38,914 bases of DNA from Clostridia bacterium (GTDB lineage: Bacteria; Bacillota; Clostridia; Peptostreptococcales; Anaerovoracaceae). The stretch spans positions 1 through 38,914 of the forward strand of contig JAIKZT010000029.1 of NCBI GenBank assembly GCA_024682015.1, read 5' to 3'. How positions within the stretch are numbered: the first letter of the stretch is position 1; the number at the start of each line of letters is the position of its first letter. Position numbers and translations under genes: made by a program. The notes below the pieces were generated by a model. That model ran no database searches, was not told where the DNA came from, and saw only the letters and a program-made list of their open reading frames with translations. This document shows, one piece after another, positions 32,501 to 34,794 of the stretch.

Positions 32501-33269
32501 AGTCACGTACACCTGGGCTTCCGACAACGGCTCCGTCACCGCGCAGCACGTCTGCAAGCGCGACGGCAGCCACGAGGAGCACGAACAGGTCGTAACGACA
32601 GCCTCGGTCACGAAGGCTCCGACTTGCACGGCCAAGGGCGAAACGACCTACACAGCCACGTTCGCCAACGGCGCGTTCACGACGCAGACGAAGACGCTTG
32701 AAGACGTCGCGGCGCTCGGCCACAGCTGGAGCGCTCCGACCTGGAGTTGGACCGGCACGGACGAAGTCACCGCAACGTTCGTCTGCGCGAACGACACGTC
32801 GCACAGACAGAACGTGGAAGGCACCGTTACTTCAACGGTAACGACCGAAGCCGGCAAGCATACGGACGGCGTCCGCACCTACACGGCGACGGTCACCGGC
32901 CCGGACGGCAAGACGTACACGACGCCTGCGGCCGACGCGGTCACGGAAGTCATTCCCGCGACGCACCTGCGCCGCGCGGACAAGACGTCTGCGGGAGGCG
33001 AGAGCATCCATATCGAGACGGAGACCGACACGCTGAACGTAACCATTACGGATACGACAGCGACGGGCGGTGGCATCACGGCGGATGCGCCGGTGCTGGT
33101 CGCGTCCTACGACGAGAACGGCAGGTTCATCGGACTGGTGGCGGTCACGTCGCCGCAGACGGTGCCCGCTTCTTCGGAGGACGCCGACACGGTCAAGATC
33201 TTCTGGATCGACGAGGACTTCGCGCCGAAGGCCGAGGACGAGGAGATCCATAAGGACGACGCTCCCTAA
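5436..33269 (+). CDS. Giant secreted modular surface/adhesin-like protein (~9,277 aa) with Ig-like, FN3, PKD, CARDB and carboxypeptidase-regulatory-like modules
   Basis: Single open frame. ATG at 5436 (MKKKLISIVLALAMLITSVPAPVFA) preceded by gagggt is preferred to the 9-codon upstream TTG-type start at 5409. Repeated beta-sandwich modules throughout; no catalytic motif recognised. Confidence 0.93.
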   Translation: MKKKLISIVLALAMLITSVPAPVFALDPGGEVVVQTDGTPEEAPPAEESEPAIEAEPAAGQPETLGVPYAPPKQEEESPAEETEPETAETASQEPAEEAVLPAAAPILAAPAAAPLRAMATGTIPIVAGPNAAGTTLSMDEEGGSFTISIPSAGRYAVHIDKVSGNFSQVRSIILNPAEEQISGVWCYSYEDSGWDIFFTADSAANYTLLFDGAYYDSVYNEETETWEEPSDKSFSMSVKVYATIDPPAFADGTPDGESVELTAPYTLRYTVPSGCTVWYAVTGAGHWDPEYVQYDPADPPVIAEPCDVQAYAQKATANGTLKSAAAYNNFYVNGADIWLDTDLVENGGSVTLSYDEPDLEIYYQVGMGEGGHGWPSASELKATGTRYTGSITITGDEGEHIPVYFVGFLPSGLAGNVNGSWIEIGTPPPAAPTYSPADESSIYEPLVWASPRTVTITSPAGTKLCYAMQWMGYDFTGDSTGATLLDTNTVTLTVDHDMYIEARTYDPAKDMFSETASRGYIIEQAKNLTITQSAAITESGEVFEGVSEEFTLTVNQAGTYRFAFSFPGKYYYSNMPVRLYDSSDTLIAELDSTYDDEASADIALAKGTYRLEICPVEGVGYYGTSAGEEYTMTITKGVAAPTFTINGTPVEPNGSDEYEGPATVVLTAADASDTIYWSSYNYGGFTEYTGPITVSSSGTIYAYAENAGIQSEQVYRYFTINLAPPTFTPISGGTHGNTVSLVLSHPNSSAEIWYCYGYSYDYGSAVQYTGEPLLITETKSVSAVAKLGGATSSVAYWYGTIDLSDPELYDTQRFYASREGYLSTYIYDSTVLAGTVQLSALYSVGDTGSGIDHIDYYLKVGSGAYTLLGTAAQYESITWDTQSIPGCYDGPVPVRLLAIVYDRAGRASANVSDLSDSYDATFAPFFTVDNTATPPMDTFTAEPGAANITLSWSRGTALEYGDQIYLYRAATAEGLESAEPLETLWYSETTRTDTFLTAEAVAASYYYGIRILDSRGLFSSMKTVGPVKPLADEAKPEIGFDSLAEGQYVNDDNYAWFYSRDNSSVAHVTATFVADDGTETALTGSPWSYDYVKTEDWHQIYYGDLADGAYTLRITAADPFGNAETAELHFYKDSTAPAAPTLTTSSAPGKIELRWSAVDDAGIVGYRVYVSSDETGGYSSVSGLITERAFTYPEGDWSFLTPDEAYWFKVSAIDRAGNETLSAPVKGTAGKYNPSIRITAENPRLGDDIEIAYSQFQLHEYVYFYLDGETTEFTDGWVDDPTTEQTVTLSGSTVLRGVHTIKAVGQSSGAVAQLRITIADLAPALTLSQSTVAEGGSFTATVSGFPADKAVYFYINPLDTRTTADGYYNYLSYDASGTNSRDMSLKYDLGSPAPGSYILRAVNPDTGLSAEARLTVVTTEIALHYAGEAVTPGAYEYFLADGLGNGYVDEYIVYMDGAEITTSTWYEAANGFGITIPASAEGKGSVLVTVSQPSTGRQASVSVPVARHTATLETSVPTVGFEEFTITGSGFNAGETVKLYVDGAEVSSSYTGDGTVSLTRSFGYDAAAGKHSLALEGQTSGLKAAGSIQHTDTVQTIALSGAPTLYQNLTVYAIDFKPGETVAFSVNGGVYTANRSADGTGAAQYTIDNLDLAPEGGIYTFTATGQTSGRTAFYGVSAVSGGDLTLSYSGTIRSGSPITITAAGLDAGETADVIVNNRAQAPVAADGSGNASVVYTVPAGYEGSLAVSVRGQTSQRWGETMLTAMGYTPAISASPASPAAGSALTVSVSGHRPGAALQLLFDGRVADDTIAANGEGIASIAYTIPADTVSGAHTAAVFDPASGLLVQTTVNVAAAVPRVSVPASAAPGQTITLGATGLLDGEKVRIAVNGKSLGDPFTASAGAVSTTYTLPQNAAEGAWRVTFAFEKAAQTAQQAFTVAASAAAITAAMSGDNTIAISATGFLPNETLTVYFDHRDINASLGGITTNGEGALSAAYTLPVDAASGDHEVSAIGRTSNRRAVGTVSVPEIGPAISVAGAAEGQAGTTLSYSGQNFTSNGTYDLYFESELLASGQSADVYGDISGSFTVPGGYGDGRYKLIASDLASGKAAICYIRIDTTAPAAPALTVTPRKQGVDLNWTAPADEDVASYTVYVREEGGAAYTTLATLDLTVTSFAHDMHSDVFPLTAGKRYEYTVTATDRLGNEGDKSLSMSAQLSDGSDAPNVTSAYMNTGGSLQVGSEWLSTVSGSENRADIYVSDDQAVVSASVAAAKDGGEFETLATTDVLSYNGSYSGSVHYHAQVLVDTGRLADGAHKFRFSAVDSSGKTGSYERRYFVDNTAPGPVTDLNVKAGANRLTVSWNWAADEYGLDRYEVKYSTSSSFPDDYEITKTQTVWYYNGTKTAVLRSLDPTKTYYVRVTAIDEAGNRSTYAEGSGQPFVDTEKPVITGISPDREKLGRSFSFSVEGTDNDEINWSSLKAEINAGAGGAYELLGSGGRYLYVSDKDYNGTYTVRFTVEDQTGNKSDPFEITRTFDAQVSAVTGLAAASAAGGIKLTWNRVMDNDLSYYYVYRSVDGGEFYYRTSLSPLKITTGSGASWTDYDVEEAKTYTYKILAVDDVDNRSDLASAEEASAEKGMFSPAVALAPAADVAPGSVIQVTGTGFRGGEYVYGYIDEDASSIFGAYADDEGSLSVAWSYVRATGEGSHTIKLKGWSSEAEASAVFTSKPAPLPAPDAPVSEPGMMYVDLSWSSVEGASYYRVYRSEGSEAEALLADRVYGTSYRDSDVGISGDSGKIYTYTITAVDRYGTESAHSASTVNRPDADKTDPEISVFTFQRTGNDVRLIAEASDDLRIGKVIFRYKPEAAGDGAYVLIAETPASGNVKSATLSAVFDVSALADGSYTLSAQAVDAAGRVSSPVTKTLTISSQAPGVPVSLTATAGQMRISLAWEEPAAGDVPVAHYNVYRKAGTEDFAFLASTTLTTYTDLAVKAGTNYQYKVTALSDTEAEGAASTATAAIAPLADTVAPVITGWQTPAGTRMAGTISLAVTATDNVAVDHVDFFLVSGGTETKLGTSQTGSLSVTTAEYVQEGELTFKAVAYDAAGNSADSSIAYKIDNLAPAAPVLTGSATELSVTLRWTMAASPKDLAKYRIYRVTPATGSTPASYALLGETSASFYVVSTNVENGVYCVTALDDLNNESIYSNTVTCTPGTDTTAPDIASFFSPDIVRAEATLSITAEDNTAIASYRIEYRPMTANETTGAIVPAEGADAPWYLLANGTWDSLAGTTTKAASWDTLAVVTGEDGPEAKFPDGLYDLRLTLTDAAGNSAAETARATVANDPPTAPDGFRVDSGEWRLIVSWKSAAGNDASAYVIYRKINNGEYEYLTTTTSNVYVDSGLDPVNQYYYQVAMENDLGKQGPRTSDYSGGGTLPAGVKTRPDAETSMPVIMNMIPAQGSRFNAGLNLQLQVNDAVMLSTVELWKAYLGESSASTVPDDASWESIGIIDASGLAKELVYTSDSDIFGTELFVVKPSGGKIDTSSWAQGSYAIKAIVRNMGATPAEQIKTYFKDDTPPAQPTLSLSDPQTGGTVNLSWTAGGADVAYYSVLRSTDASADVSAYEEIARPLSPAYTDTGLTDGTTYYYMIVVVDNAGNESTPSARQSIAPTAVSDLGIYGVYTSPATLVAGRSNAIRASLRNSGNAAADGVVTFFYGSALIGSAEIRLAANTAGEAEISWNAPAELPAMIDIRAEVSTKQNTDANAANNTWTGENLKVNKPPVAVIVLPAPNADGGYDSGATYSFGAAGSADPDGTIVRYRWDFGNGKKGDYATSPTAFNAPGRYTVSLTVTDDLGATTTAEQTITVGDNRPDLFIESVRWTPTDPEEGDMVTITAVLGNSGLGDATLGFLTGFYIDNRYLGYTKTDVDGTGVSLGVGQTTEVTFQYQATAGTHIVKVVANDILDNLSETSKSNNVKSEVLSSVQLDFADVEVSNVRWDPAPADNLFDTQAPFVYRADLRNIGKADAANFSVSLYVDDEFAGRQTVPILAAGASTQVSFPAVPSPGIHRVEVRADDLNPVLVEADVENNISSVTTEKFSVHYPELSVTEVTWRPTETTLTDGTSLLFTAKLSNVSSIAVTDSFKVSFTMDGRVFRTVTVDGIGAGEVKEVQAKWAAANGSHKLGVIVDPQHEVTDPDTTIRKDVEIPRLSIIYPNVCVTNVSYSPLRVEAGKTVSFLATITNNNVATAFKRFTVGLYVDGKAVSGAGIDGIRGFSTVPVVLTWKPETGGAHNVQIVADCYGELKMDAPAEGTYRTWSSTINVGESLVMKTSPSEADQEADELAVLFTTDEEKITLTADLRHSSNKDKVLTPDDDAEALYTISYGDEVVEGLSGSMRFDYANQVFTADVPIATLSSGTYQLDITGRCGADSVTAPTTNLKIMVSGNVRIETNKTSYQLGESIYVNGTFLYDDGTPVAGERVVLDYMLQPPLKEPVLTTDANGKEVLMRYQAEEIVFVETDENGAYSSVFTPFTGEAGEWVIEAFGFKKMLGTGAQTSVTVWGLASSPAALKLTAAENSQFSREITVRNPSPKNPDGTPITGLTASLVQKSGTGVTATLDTSAMARTLAQGGQTSVQLNVSAALGCSETADFEITFTSDQGAYCKTQVHLNLVPATPLPVTDQKKVSVGINPGDTASRVLTVTNKGKGVLTGLQATVPASLPWVSAGAFAKTTLQPNESTTFTVSFAPGTSVALGQYQDTLVVSDGTGKFYANVALSAEVTAMKTGGISLRVSDDVGSLVSGATVTLISKDEYVSIAGGVESTYYANFSAQTDASGIAQFYDKPLGVYDLVINATGREKYVGECEIMPSSGAPFTEITMKNLPVQIEWTVVPTTIVDEYEIKLELTFGAHIPTPSFGFNPPWVNVPKNVTEPIYLEANVVNTGLIPITDVVASIVRENKTDTGISIVGGGYIGEIGAQSSARIKLLVQPGVYNLPYGTNASGFAKNYIQFEGSYVSFDPDTGLPVDPAPMITGSLPLYNPSNTTVTVEARLPENNNKVVEEKIQLPEGQLEEIRYIAPEGIDKEKELSQDGGSVYEIVKLSLSQTATLERQAFDATLKVTNGYPEYALNNLRVDVLVKDENGTDVSGKNFIIATGVQGIADVDGNGQLPSGGALTATWQIIPGADLGGTSPDGITYYASALVSYYVNGQLVQTETDGVPITILPQPKLTLNYYVPHNILSNTPFRLGVTVENYGFGEAMNLNINSGQLKIESNQSGMITDFEIIGSSFGETSGSEFRLAFGNVPAATQEFNTETNEWETVPSKVSGYWLVRWRMPVSEEPYEGEFREFKATLTHKDYKGVQLNPLIVAANTSIIGKDGVLAGKEGGEKGVALVNEGNTGFVDYLLNLDTGLRLPIYVPDRLTTTHLYDGHTMTVKADGAPKGTTARYQVIMIPEPEGSGNVASVKRSLKADGSDAVTLSPGNYWKDYGYIYIVSEMPMNVADDLTRTFADSYFFVDFGSAAFLESVDYSRFTYVQCDADEPGAIQLGNGNTGWFLKNEAFYDTGIYPDAGDRDIRLRAVIDNRDKEAFNGFVRFTATYEGETTPEWTSLDIPVSGVQPYAIQAVYAPGWQPAKGGTYTITAKLYHSGATDPFTTLSSEAVINEPPYSHAGADIANAVMGQPVRFDGSRSYDKDGYIGSFVWDFGDGESGFGPTPEHVYQKAGTYRASLYVTDSNLSQTDPYWFDEHDQKMGQNDYNYFSVIQVTVNADCPDLFINGIAFNKTNPDAGEVVTATATIQNGTLPNTGGLQPTGADAYYLVGFYLNDSFLGYEEVTGNLEVGATRNVSYTFEAIGGPQKFTAIVNDIGRNVREVNYDNNRRDEVLSGTVTSFADLSAETLTAALVDGSTISWGTPIAVSASVKNLGNAAAEAFKVLLYDGDKLVSSKLVEGLAKGETENLSFTWRPETGGAHTLKLVADGPISAVVEMAEENNAKELVYTAVDLVYPDLTVSKIETSLTGTTVAPGKNVVLYATVENAGTGDAVLPTQLNFYADSRFIGSSETRALAAGESAMVSFVWKDPSVAASTITAVADAKEILSEKSENNNSLRFAFESPITISSSRLEVTDVATTGDLRYGGALQTAVTVKNTGERSIDEMFTVALYAGTGRVGTATVDSLSAGASKTVTIDWTAQVSGSVTLRVYADSESKLALADRSLASYSKAVDIAAGLVLTGGADSDSYCTGDTAEISITAALSTAAYLPVEADSISAVLSGSSDTPVTLTYNAASGTYEGSFTAPAAGTYALNVTASKSGLTQILKQAVTVGDDFRVTLANADQASYGLDAVIPVSGTVKKADGTALAGAAVTIQAVGADRVYASAVTAADGSYSAGLVLPEGMGGAFALRAFATDGAVERRSDRVTFYVDGVSIGVENTIKVVQGHDALLAGYLNNVGVTAAEAGAVSVTGLPDGLTYTVEKAPSGQIAASSGAGVVIRFAAASGLEAKDYSVTVKAGSASKTVTVTVEKAVATARAVVIGYGEGGSEGLKRPSITMSLSQGAEATAVIRLTNIGTAPITGVTASVDLPFMVLHNVDAEAVIMPVSEGYTIRDPQGSLSILATASPTDACLTGLYDGKVTIKYENAYTGAEQTLEVPVKVCVGAGSVGTTVFEIRNQDNTVLSGAAVSLIGLDEQKDPVRFNALTDSEGLAAFENIPSGTYTLKATADGHTALETTVEIAAVIDRTPSIVMLERKAFEFTVDETQTALLHTSAAGTANYDSVVYKAKMLQDSSEPQLAPNFVADEKEFYYQSGKLVSKLSFKDPDEAGAAIDNVQVRIADSDSRIPAGAISFSTGGTLTPVKNVGRVAPGNVFDIVWNLDVDSFFKIASVSEPDASGQVTVVFPAGTTREEVDAYINANDPAGTGLMTEVSWDEASATAVFRMRDSGDGHYATLSDRVPVYYGDTPYYFDFTILATGVRTDTNATVETRIPVRVHYTDPHYTVMAGEPDSLYDEDGNYKGQQYVDLYDVHPDIEQKIKTEPAFAPASGRAAEMKYSSGFLTDIQAGNPEVPEDEDNASISLGFSGDVGYEGQITTLSMKFGNPSAKDAMKNVKIRLVVTDAPYDASGNLQPGGVVIDPELDIYVSTKTSKKSGALAANGKLIEGDLAPGEEANIEFSFRLDQLTRDYSALAEFDESLAQYLTNTTGLSKIYARIEGSFTLNGEEHTFTTTAREYEVQEQPKLYVSYDIEDKGGERYYLTATVTNLGAGPARNVSLGAPALPNTGFDMKIVGVQSTKGKVVRGTSAVLDKVEISVLKPGDTAVISYELAVLGNLTNAQKVSLGKLAAMPSVPIKSDMGSGIVMAPMKMESMRDQSTLDDIDAIIEQVGLLEGNLTILMNKTASEMGRSLADYYDYTASLQRAIAIGESYTMLANMVNLMSGIKDIVDIPSNVRESLDSIKGFSNDIANFKGLSALNKWYDNALKEFKKLMFNSSVDWVADNINFNYFDYKDAFDEAAGIADALANDAGMGPLFKEYLRLTKEASSILAEASKAITNAMKTTSIGERESQASIARTKMEKAAALLKQATALKSEGDALYESAMGSVEDTDNKLSDLTADVIRVKVSGYIAAAESNLAPQITAIAANLAQLSGLEQVETQVTALQNSSERIDSMIGQDERLSEDTKAIKDAAKSIFDSIGYDPNGSAEAKLNALRSGRNQLSESLKTLGKRPGVWLTGIFDVFDNSQLQAVQEATPDAVNAAGRVITKLENGQISNSGGAVADAILTELVGGSTSAYTTYRNKIAAGYPSGGTKQEKRQYIATAVVMISPRKLTNTALMEENLQKLMLSGMSDYRMGIEAARTSAMSVPTNVYRMEENIETTIGEIADLLRSYKTDKTKLTGYYPSKELLAYATNLNTTIDAMIRYADGTEIPASRVGRYRSLWTYSGADYDLTVKEITLGEIYKAQQNVDYLLADGYNNVAERYVLNMMKELEAGASILGTGMGALGFSTMGGMAVSAMSSVAATMLDTSEYSKAMNQVDNANLYNLSRASADLAVTTNLMLTKESSIASDLFSVLKTMENWRKVDPVLPLEIVTADVADLAVADNTVADYVTAALSVMNNHTGSVTVSPTVEIYDSFGLVNSVSMGKQTLAPGELGEFVTAVPVPVNMLRDMGGYTAVFTFAASEAETMTIAETFGPYATHFNVGTRETVDHLRTYQTATQPLGGTLAAGESKTATVNVAAGHLLYVFAPALAGEPVTLTVSGSGTQQKISAINDSDFVLIANASGSYTITVMNAGAAEAAYDLVVVDAPDLGAVAGLDMPYAKAVASEYTVYDNTTGDEITGTKATLPVAVYETGLKSGMDVTITATALTDGVNTIPAPKITDARGEDITAAVNGGESLVAGGSLRAYLVYEPVSGTPDGEYEGKVTIRVSAASFEHTLSPLAWTDKGGGVYELEIPVWVKLDNAIPKAAELEAEVDEEGYIVVTGIATPGSTVTVFLADSETSDGSSMGTATAADDGSFTVKIKPEASGTYYVYARAENSSGKLGAPTDRVEVSVTAGDTTGPVIAMITPQTDIQLGTDVEEIIFSVRDTESALTGTPELFVDGVATAVTAISDSRYSAKPAGGRLGEGTHTIMIAAESAGGKTRETFTVIVGDKIETVITVTEDGAPLAGVTVTLNGQTAVTGADGTAAFDMPPGEYEYSISKDGYVPVKGVATFSASDRGVGLALQKGGEIRVVVTCGEDPVEGAKVTLGEYTGISAADGVAKITVPLGKYDWTVTATGYKKKTGTFTFDPDGTQMLGVSLDVNAADTFLGTLRLTDDAGKPLAAGITVTVDGEDYTTDEYGEVLFQKNVGKYDVVINADPYKDYAAKTTVSASGKADEIVMKAAGVTYDETTESIVLESGYTAWTMPAGGEQIASGSVIVREGADVTIYIEGSSGRRAPLIISKEGHVAAAAVEENHVDPTCTAAGSYDSVVYCANCGKRIELSRETIAIPALGHAYAETVTAPTCTNRGYTTHTCGRCHDSYIDTYVDALGHDWGEVTYTWASDNGSVTAQHVCKRDGSHEEHEQVVTTASVTKAPTCTAKGETTYTATFANGAFTTQTKTLEDVAALGHSWSAPTWSWTGTDEVTATFVCANDTSHRQNVEGTVTSTVTTEAGKHTDGVRTYTATVTGPDGKTYTTPAADAVTEVIPATHLRRADKTSAGGESIHIETETDTLNVTITDTTATGGGITADAPVLVASYDENGRFIGLVAVTSPQTVPASSEDADTVKIFWIDEDFAPKAEDEEIHKDDAP
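9130..11785 (+). repeat. About 10 tandem Ig/IPT-like repeats (~88 aa each) within the giant protein
   Basis: Recurring core 'GxxFxxGETVxxYVDG': SGFNAGETVKLYVDG, IDFKPGETVAFSVNG, AGLDAGETADVIVNN, SGHRPGAALQLLFDG, TGLLDGEKVRIAVNG, TGFLPNETLTVYFDH and others. Confidence 0.75.
11786..16436 (+). repeat. Alternating FN3 and bacterial Ig-like module array
   Basis: FN3-type strands such as APALTVTPRKQGVDLNWTAPADEDVASYTVYV, GPVTDLNVKAGANRLTVSWNWAADEYGLDRYEVKY, PTLSLSDPQTGGTVNLSWTAGGADVAYYSVLRS, alternating with 'DNxAVxxVxFxxxxGG' Ig-like modules. Confidence 0.78.
16754..22000 (+). repeat. Super-block A: PKD + 4 CARDB + MG-like + NEW-like + carboxypeptidase-regulatory-like + 'QPKL' module
   Basis: PKD core VIVLPAPNADGG...RYRWDFGNGKKGDY...GRYTVSLTVTD, then four CARDB-like units (RPDLFIESVRW, FADVEVSNVRW, YPELSVTEVTW, YPNVCVTNVSY), later QPKLTLNYYVPHN at ~21081. 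Confidence 0.7.
22391..27430 (+). repeat. Super-block B: collinear, diverged duplicate of block A
   Basis: PKD PPYSHAGADIANAV...SFVWDFGDGESGFG...GTYRASLYVTD, then four CARDB-like units (CPDLFINGIAF, FADLSAETLTA, YPDLTVSKIET, SRLEVTDVATT), later QPKLYVSYDIED at ~27093. Same module order and near-equal spacing as block A. Confidence 0.68.
27470..29630 (+). other. ~720-aa predominantly alpha-helical region embedded in the giant beta protein
   Basis: MESMRDQSTLDDIDAIIEQVGLLEGNLTILMNKTASEMG...KMEKAAALLKQATALKSEGDALYESAM...ETTIGEIADLLRSYKTDK...GASILGTGMGALGFSTMGGMAVSAMSSVAATML...SDLFSVLKTMENWRKVDP; heptad-like Ala/Leu/Ile-rich segments, few beta motifs. Confidence 0.7.
31341..32040 (+). repeat. 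Three carboxypeptidase-regulatory/PEGA-like modules in the giant protein
   Basis: VTVTLNGQTAVTGADGTAAFDMPPGEYEYSISKDGY; AKVTLGEYTGISAADGVAKITVPLGKYDWTVTATGY; ITVTVDGEDYTTDEYGEVLFQKNVGKYDVVINADPY. Confidence 0.75.
32258..32955 (+). repeat. C-terminal Cys-containing 'PTCTAxG ... CxxC ... ALGH' repeats
   Basis: HVDPTCTAAGSYDSVVYCANCGKRI...IPALGHAY / APTCTNRGYTTHTCGRCHDSY...ALGHDW / APTCTAKGETTYTATFANG...ALGHSW; a repeat type common in clostridial surface proteins. Confidence 0.75.
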
Positions 33270-33296
33270 CCCGAAAACAGCCGAATAAGGCATAAA

Positions 33297-33338
33297 AAGT
33301 CCCCGGACGATGAATGAGTCGTCCGGGGACTTTTCTTT
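33297..33338 (+). terminator. Rho-independent terminator after the giant gene
   Basis: AAGTCCCCGGACGA-tgaatgag-TCGTCCGGGGACTTTTCTTTT: perfect long stem with flanking A/T runs, probably bidirectional. Confidence 0.9.
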
Positions 33339-33422
33339 TCTCTATGGGGCGATTTGGGGCCTTACAGGGCCTGCTGGAGTCAGGGGACGTTTCCGCTGAC
33401 TCACCGCAGGTGTGCATCCGCG

Positions 33423-34013
33423 TTACAGGCTGATGAACGCTCCGAGGAGGATCGGCACCAGCAGCGAGATGACGGTGCCCACGAGGATGCCGTACAGGAC
33501 GATGCTGCTGTCGCCGGAAACGGTAGCGGCCGCGACGGATGAATTGATCGTGGCGGAGCCGCCGGTTGCGACGACTTCGGGCTTTTCGAAGCGGCGGATC
33601 AGCAGGGGCATCAGGAAGATCGCCAGAACTTCGCGAAAGACGCAGTAGACGAACGTGGCGACGGAAAGGGAAGGGCTGTAGGCGTAGACGATCCCCGTGG
33701 ACAGGGAATACCAGCCCATGCCGGAACAGACGATGAGGGCGTCCTTGGCCGAAACGGACAGGAACGGCGCCAGCAGCAGCCCGCCCAGCAGCGAACCGGC
33801 CACCGTGGCCAGCGCGTAGAGGACGATCTTCGTGGAGAGCCTTTCGCCCCGGCCCTCCCGGTACTGTGCGCCGATGTCGACCGCGACGGCGGTGACCATG
33901 GCATAGAGCGCATAGAGCACGATGTCGGATTCGTAAGGTTCGAGAAAGGATAGCAGTCCGGCCCGTCCGCAGGCGAATCCCGCGGCTAAAACGGCGAGAA
34001 GGATGAATGTCAT
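33423..34013 (-). CDS. LysO-family lysine exporter, C-terminal part (DUF340-like)
   Basis: MTFILLAVLAAGFACGRAGLL...SDIVLYALYAMVTAVAVDIG...ALIVCSGMGWYSLSTGIV...FREVLAIFLMPLLIRR; membrane protein matching my recollection of LysO C-terminal sequence. Confidence 0.78.
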   Translation of the reverse strand: MTFILLAVLAAGFACGRAGLLSFLEPYESDIVLYALYAMVTAVAVDIGAQYREGRGERLSTKIVLYALATVAGSLLGGLLLAPFLSVSAKDALIVCSGMGWYSLSTGIVYAYSPSLSVATFVYCVFREVLAIFLMPLLIRRFEKPEVVATGGSATINSSVAAATVSGDSSIVLYGILVGTVISLLVPILLGAFISL

Positions 34014-34324
34014 GGCCGCGCCTCCTTTTCGCCGCTTTGAGGCGGTTTTCGGCCTTCCAGGGCTATTCTGAGCAGCAGTACCACCCCGAACGAGGCGGCC
34101 ATGGCGGCCAGGCTGAGCAGCAGGCCGGTAAGGCCCATGGACGTGGCGGCGTTTACGACTTCTTCGTCCGATCCGAGCTGGTGACCCAGCAGAAACAGGA
34201 TGACGAGCAGACAGGCGCGTTGAAACAGGCTGCGCCCTCTGCTGGCGGACTTCAGCCGCTTGCTGCGGTAACCGAGCGCGATGCCCGCGCCCATGATGAC
34301 TAGATAGATAAGCATGATCTTCAT
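34010..34324 (-). CDS. LysO-family lysine exporter, N-terminal part
   Basis: MKIMLIYLVIMGAGIALGYRSKRLK...RACLLVILFLLGHQLGSDEEVVNAATSMGLTGLLLSLAAMAASFGVVLLL; ATGA overlap with the downstream partner. Confidence 0.75.
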   Translation of the reverse strand: MKIMLIYLVIMGAGIALGYRSKRLKSASRGRSLFQRACLLVILFLLGHQLGSDEEVVNAATSMGLTGLLLSLAAMAASFGVVLLLRIALEGRKPPQSGEKEARP

Positions 34325-34426
34325 GCGTTCATCATACCCCGCAGGTCCGGCGCGCGCAACCAGAAAGATGAGGCGGGGGACGAATCAGGGGACGTTTCCA
34401 CTGACGCTTTCTCTGCAGAGTGCCAT

Positions 34427-34502
34427 GGGTCACACAGGCGCGTGACCCGGACGTGGAAAAATGCAGATGGGTCACATGTGAAAGACATTCCATGTGACCC
34501 AT
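34427..34502. repeat. Paired palindromes with four GGGTCAC/GTGACCC half-sites
   Basis: GGGTCAC(34427..34433)/GTGACCC(34442..34448); ATGGGTCACATG(34467..34478)/CATGTGACCCAT(34491..34502), the latter a perfect 12-bp stem. Confidence 0.8.
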
Positions 34503-34697
34503 TTGCCATAATCAATGACGGGGAACATTGCGGTGTGTCCCAAACAAGTTATTTGTGTGTGGGGTCGCATGCACGATTGTGTGCGCTGAGCAAAACTTAT
34601 AAATACTCTTTATGGCTGGGATCATCTTTTTGCCGTCTTGATCGCTATCTTAATATAAGCGATGAAGATGTCCTGTCGATCGTCCGGTTCTTATTGC

Positions 34698-34746
34698 AAA
34701 AAACGCCCGATCCGGCCTTACATCATACGATTTCAGCTGGATCGGG
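34698..34746 (-). terminator. Rho-independent terminator for the minus-strand SLH/GNAT genes
   Basis: Minus strand: CCCGATCCAGC...GCCGGATCGGGCGTTTTTT (10/11 bp stem plus T6), about 50 nt beyond the GNAT stop. Confidence 0.75.
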
Positions 34747-34794
34747 TCGATATCGAGTTATATTGAATGTGGGACAGAGAACCGTCCCCGCGTC

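Noticed and set aside
17214-32804. Very long antisense ORFs (2,397 aa at 17214..24407 and 2,745 aa at 24567..32804; also 1,228 aa at 8691..12377)
   Set aside because: They lie opposite the giant gene and have Arg/Asp/Val/His/Ala-rich, domain-free translations, as expected from stop-poor antisense frames in high-GC DNA with strong codon bias. No RBS or recognisable motif seen.
5436-33269. CRISPR array or short-period DNA tandem repeat inside the giant gene
   Set aside because: The repeats are diverged protein domains; no regularly spaced identical DNA repeats were seen by eye.
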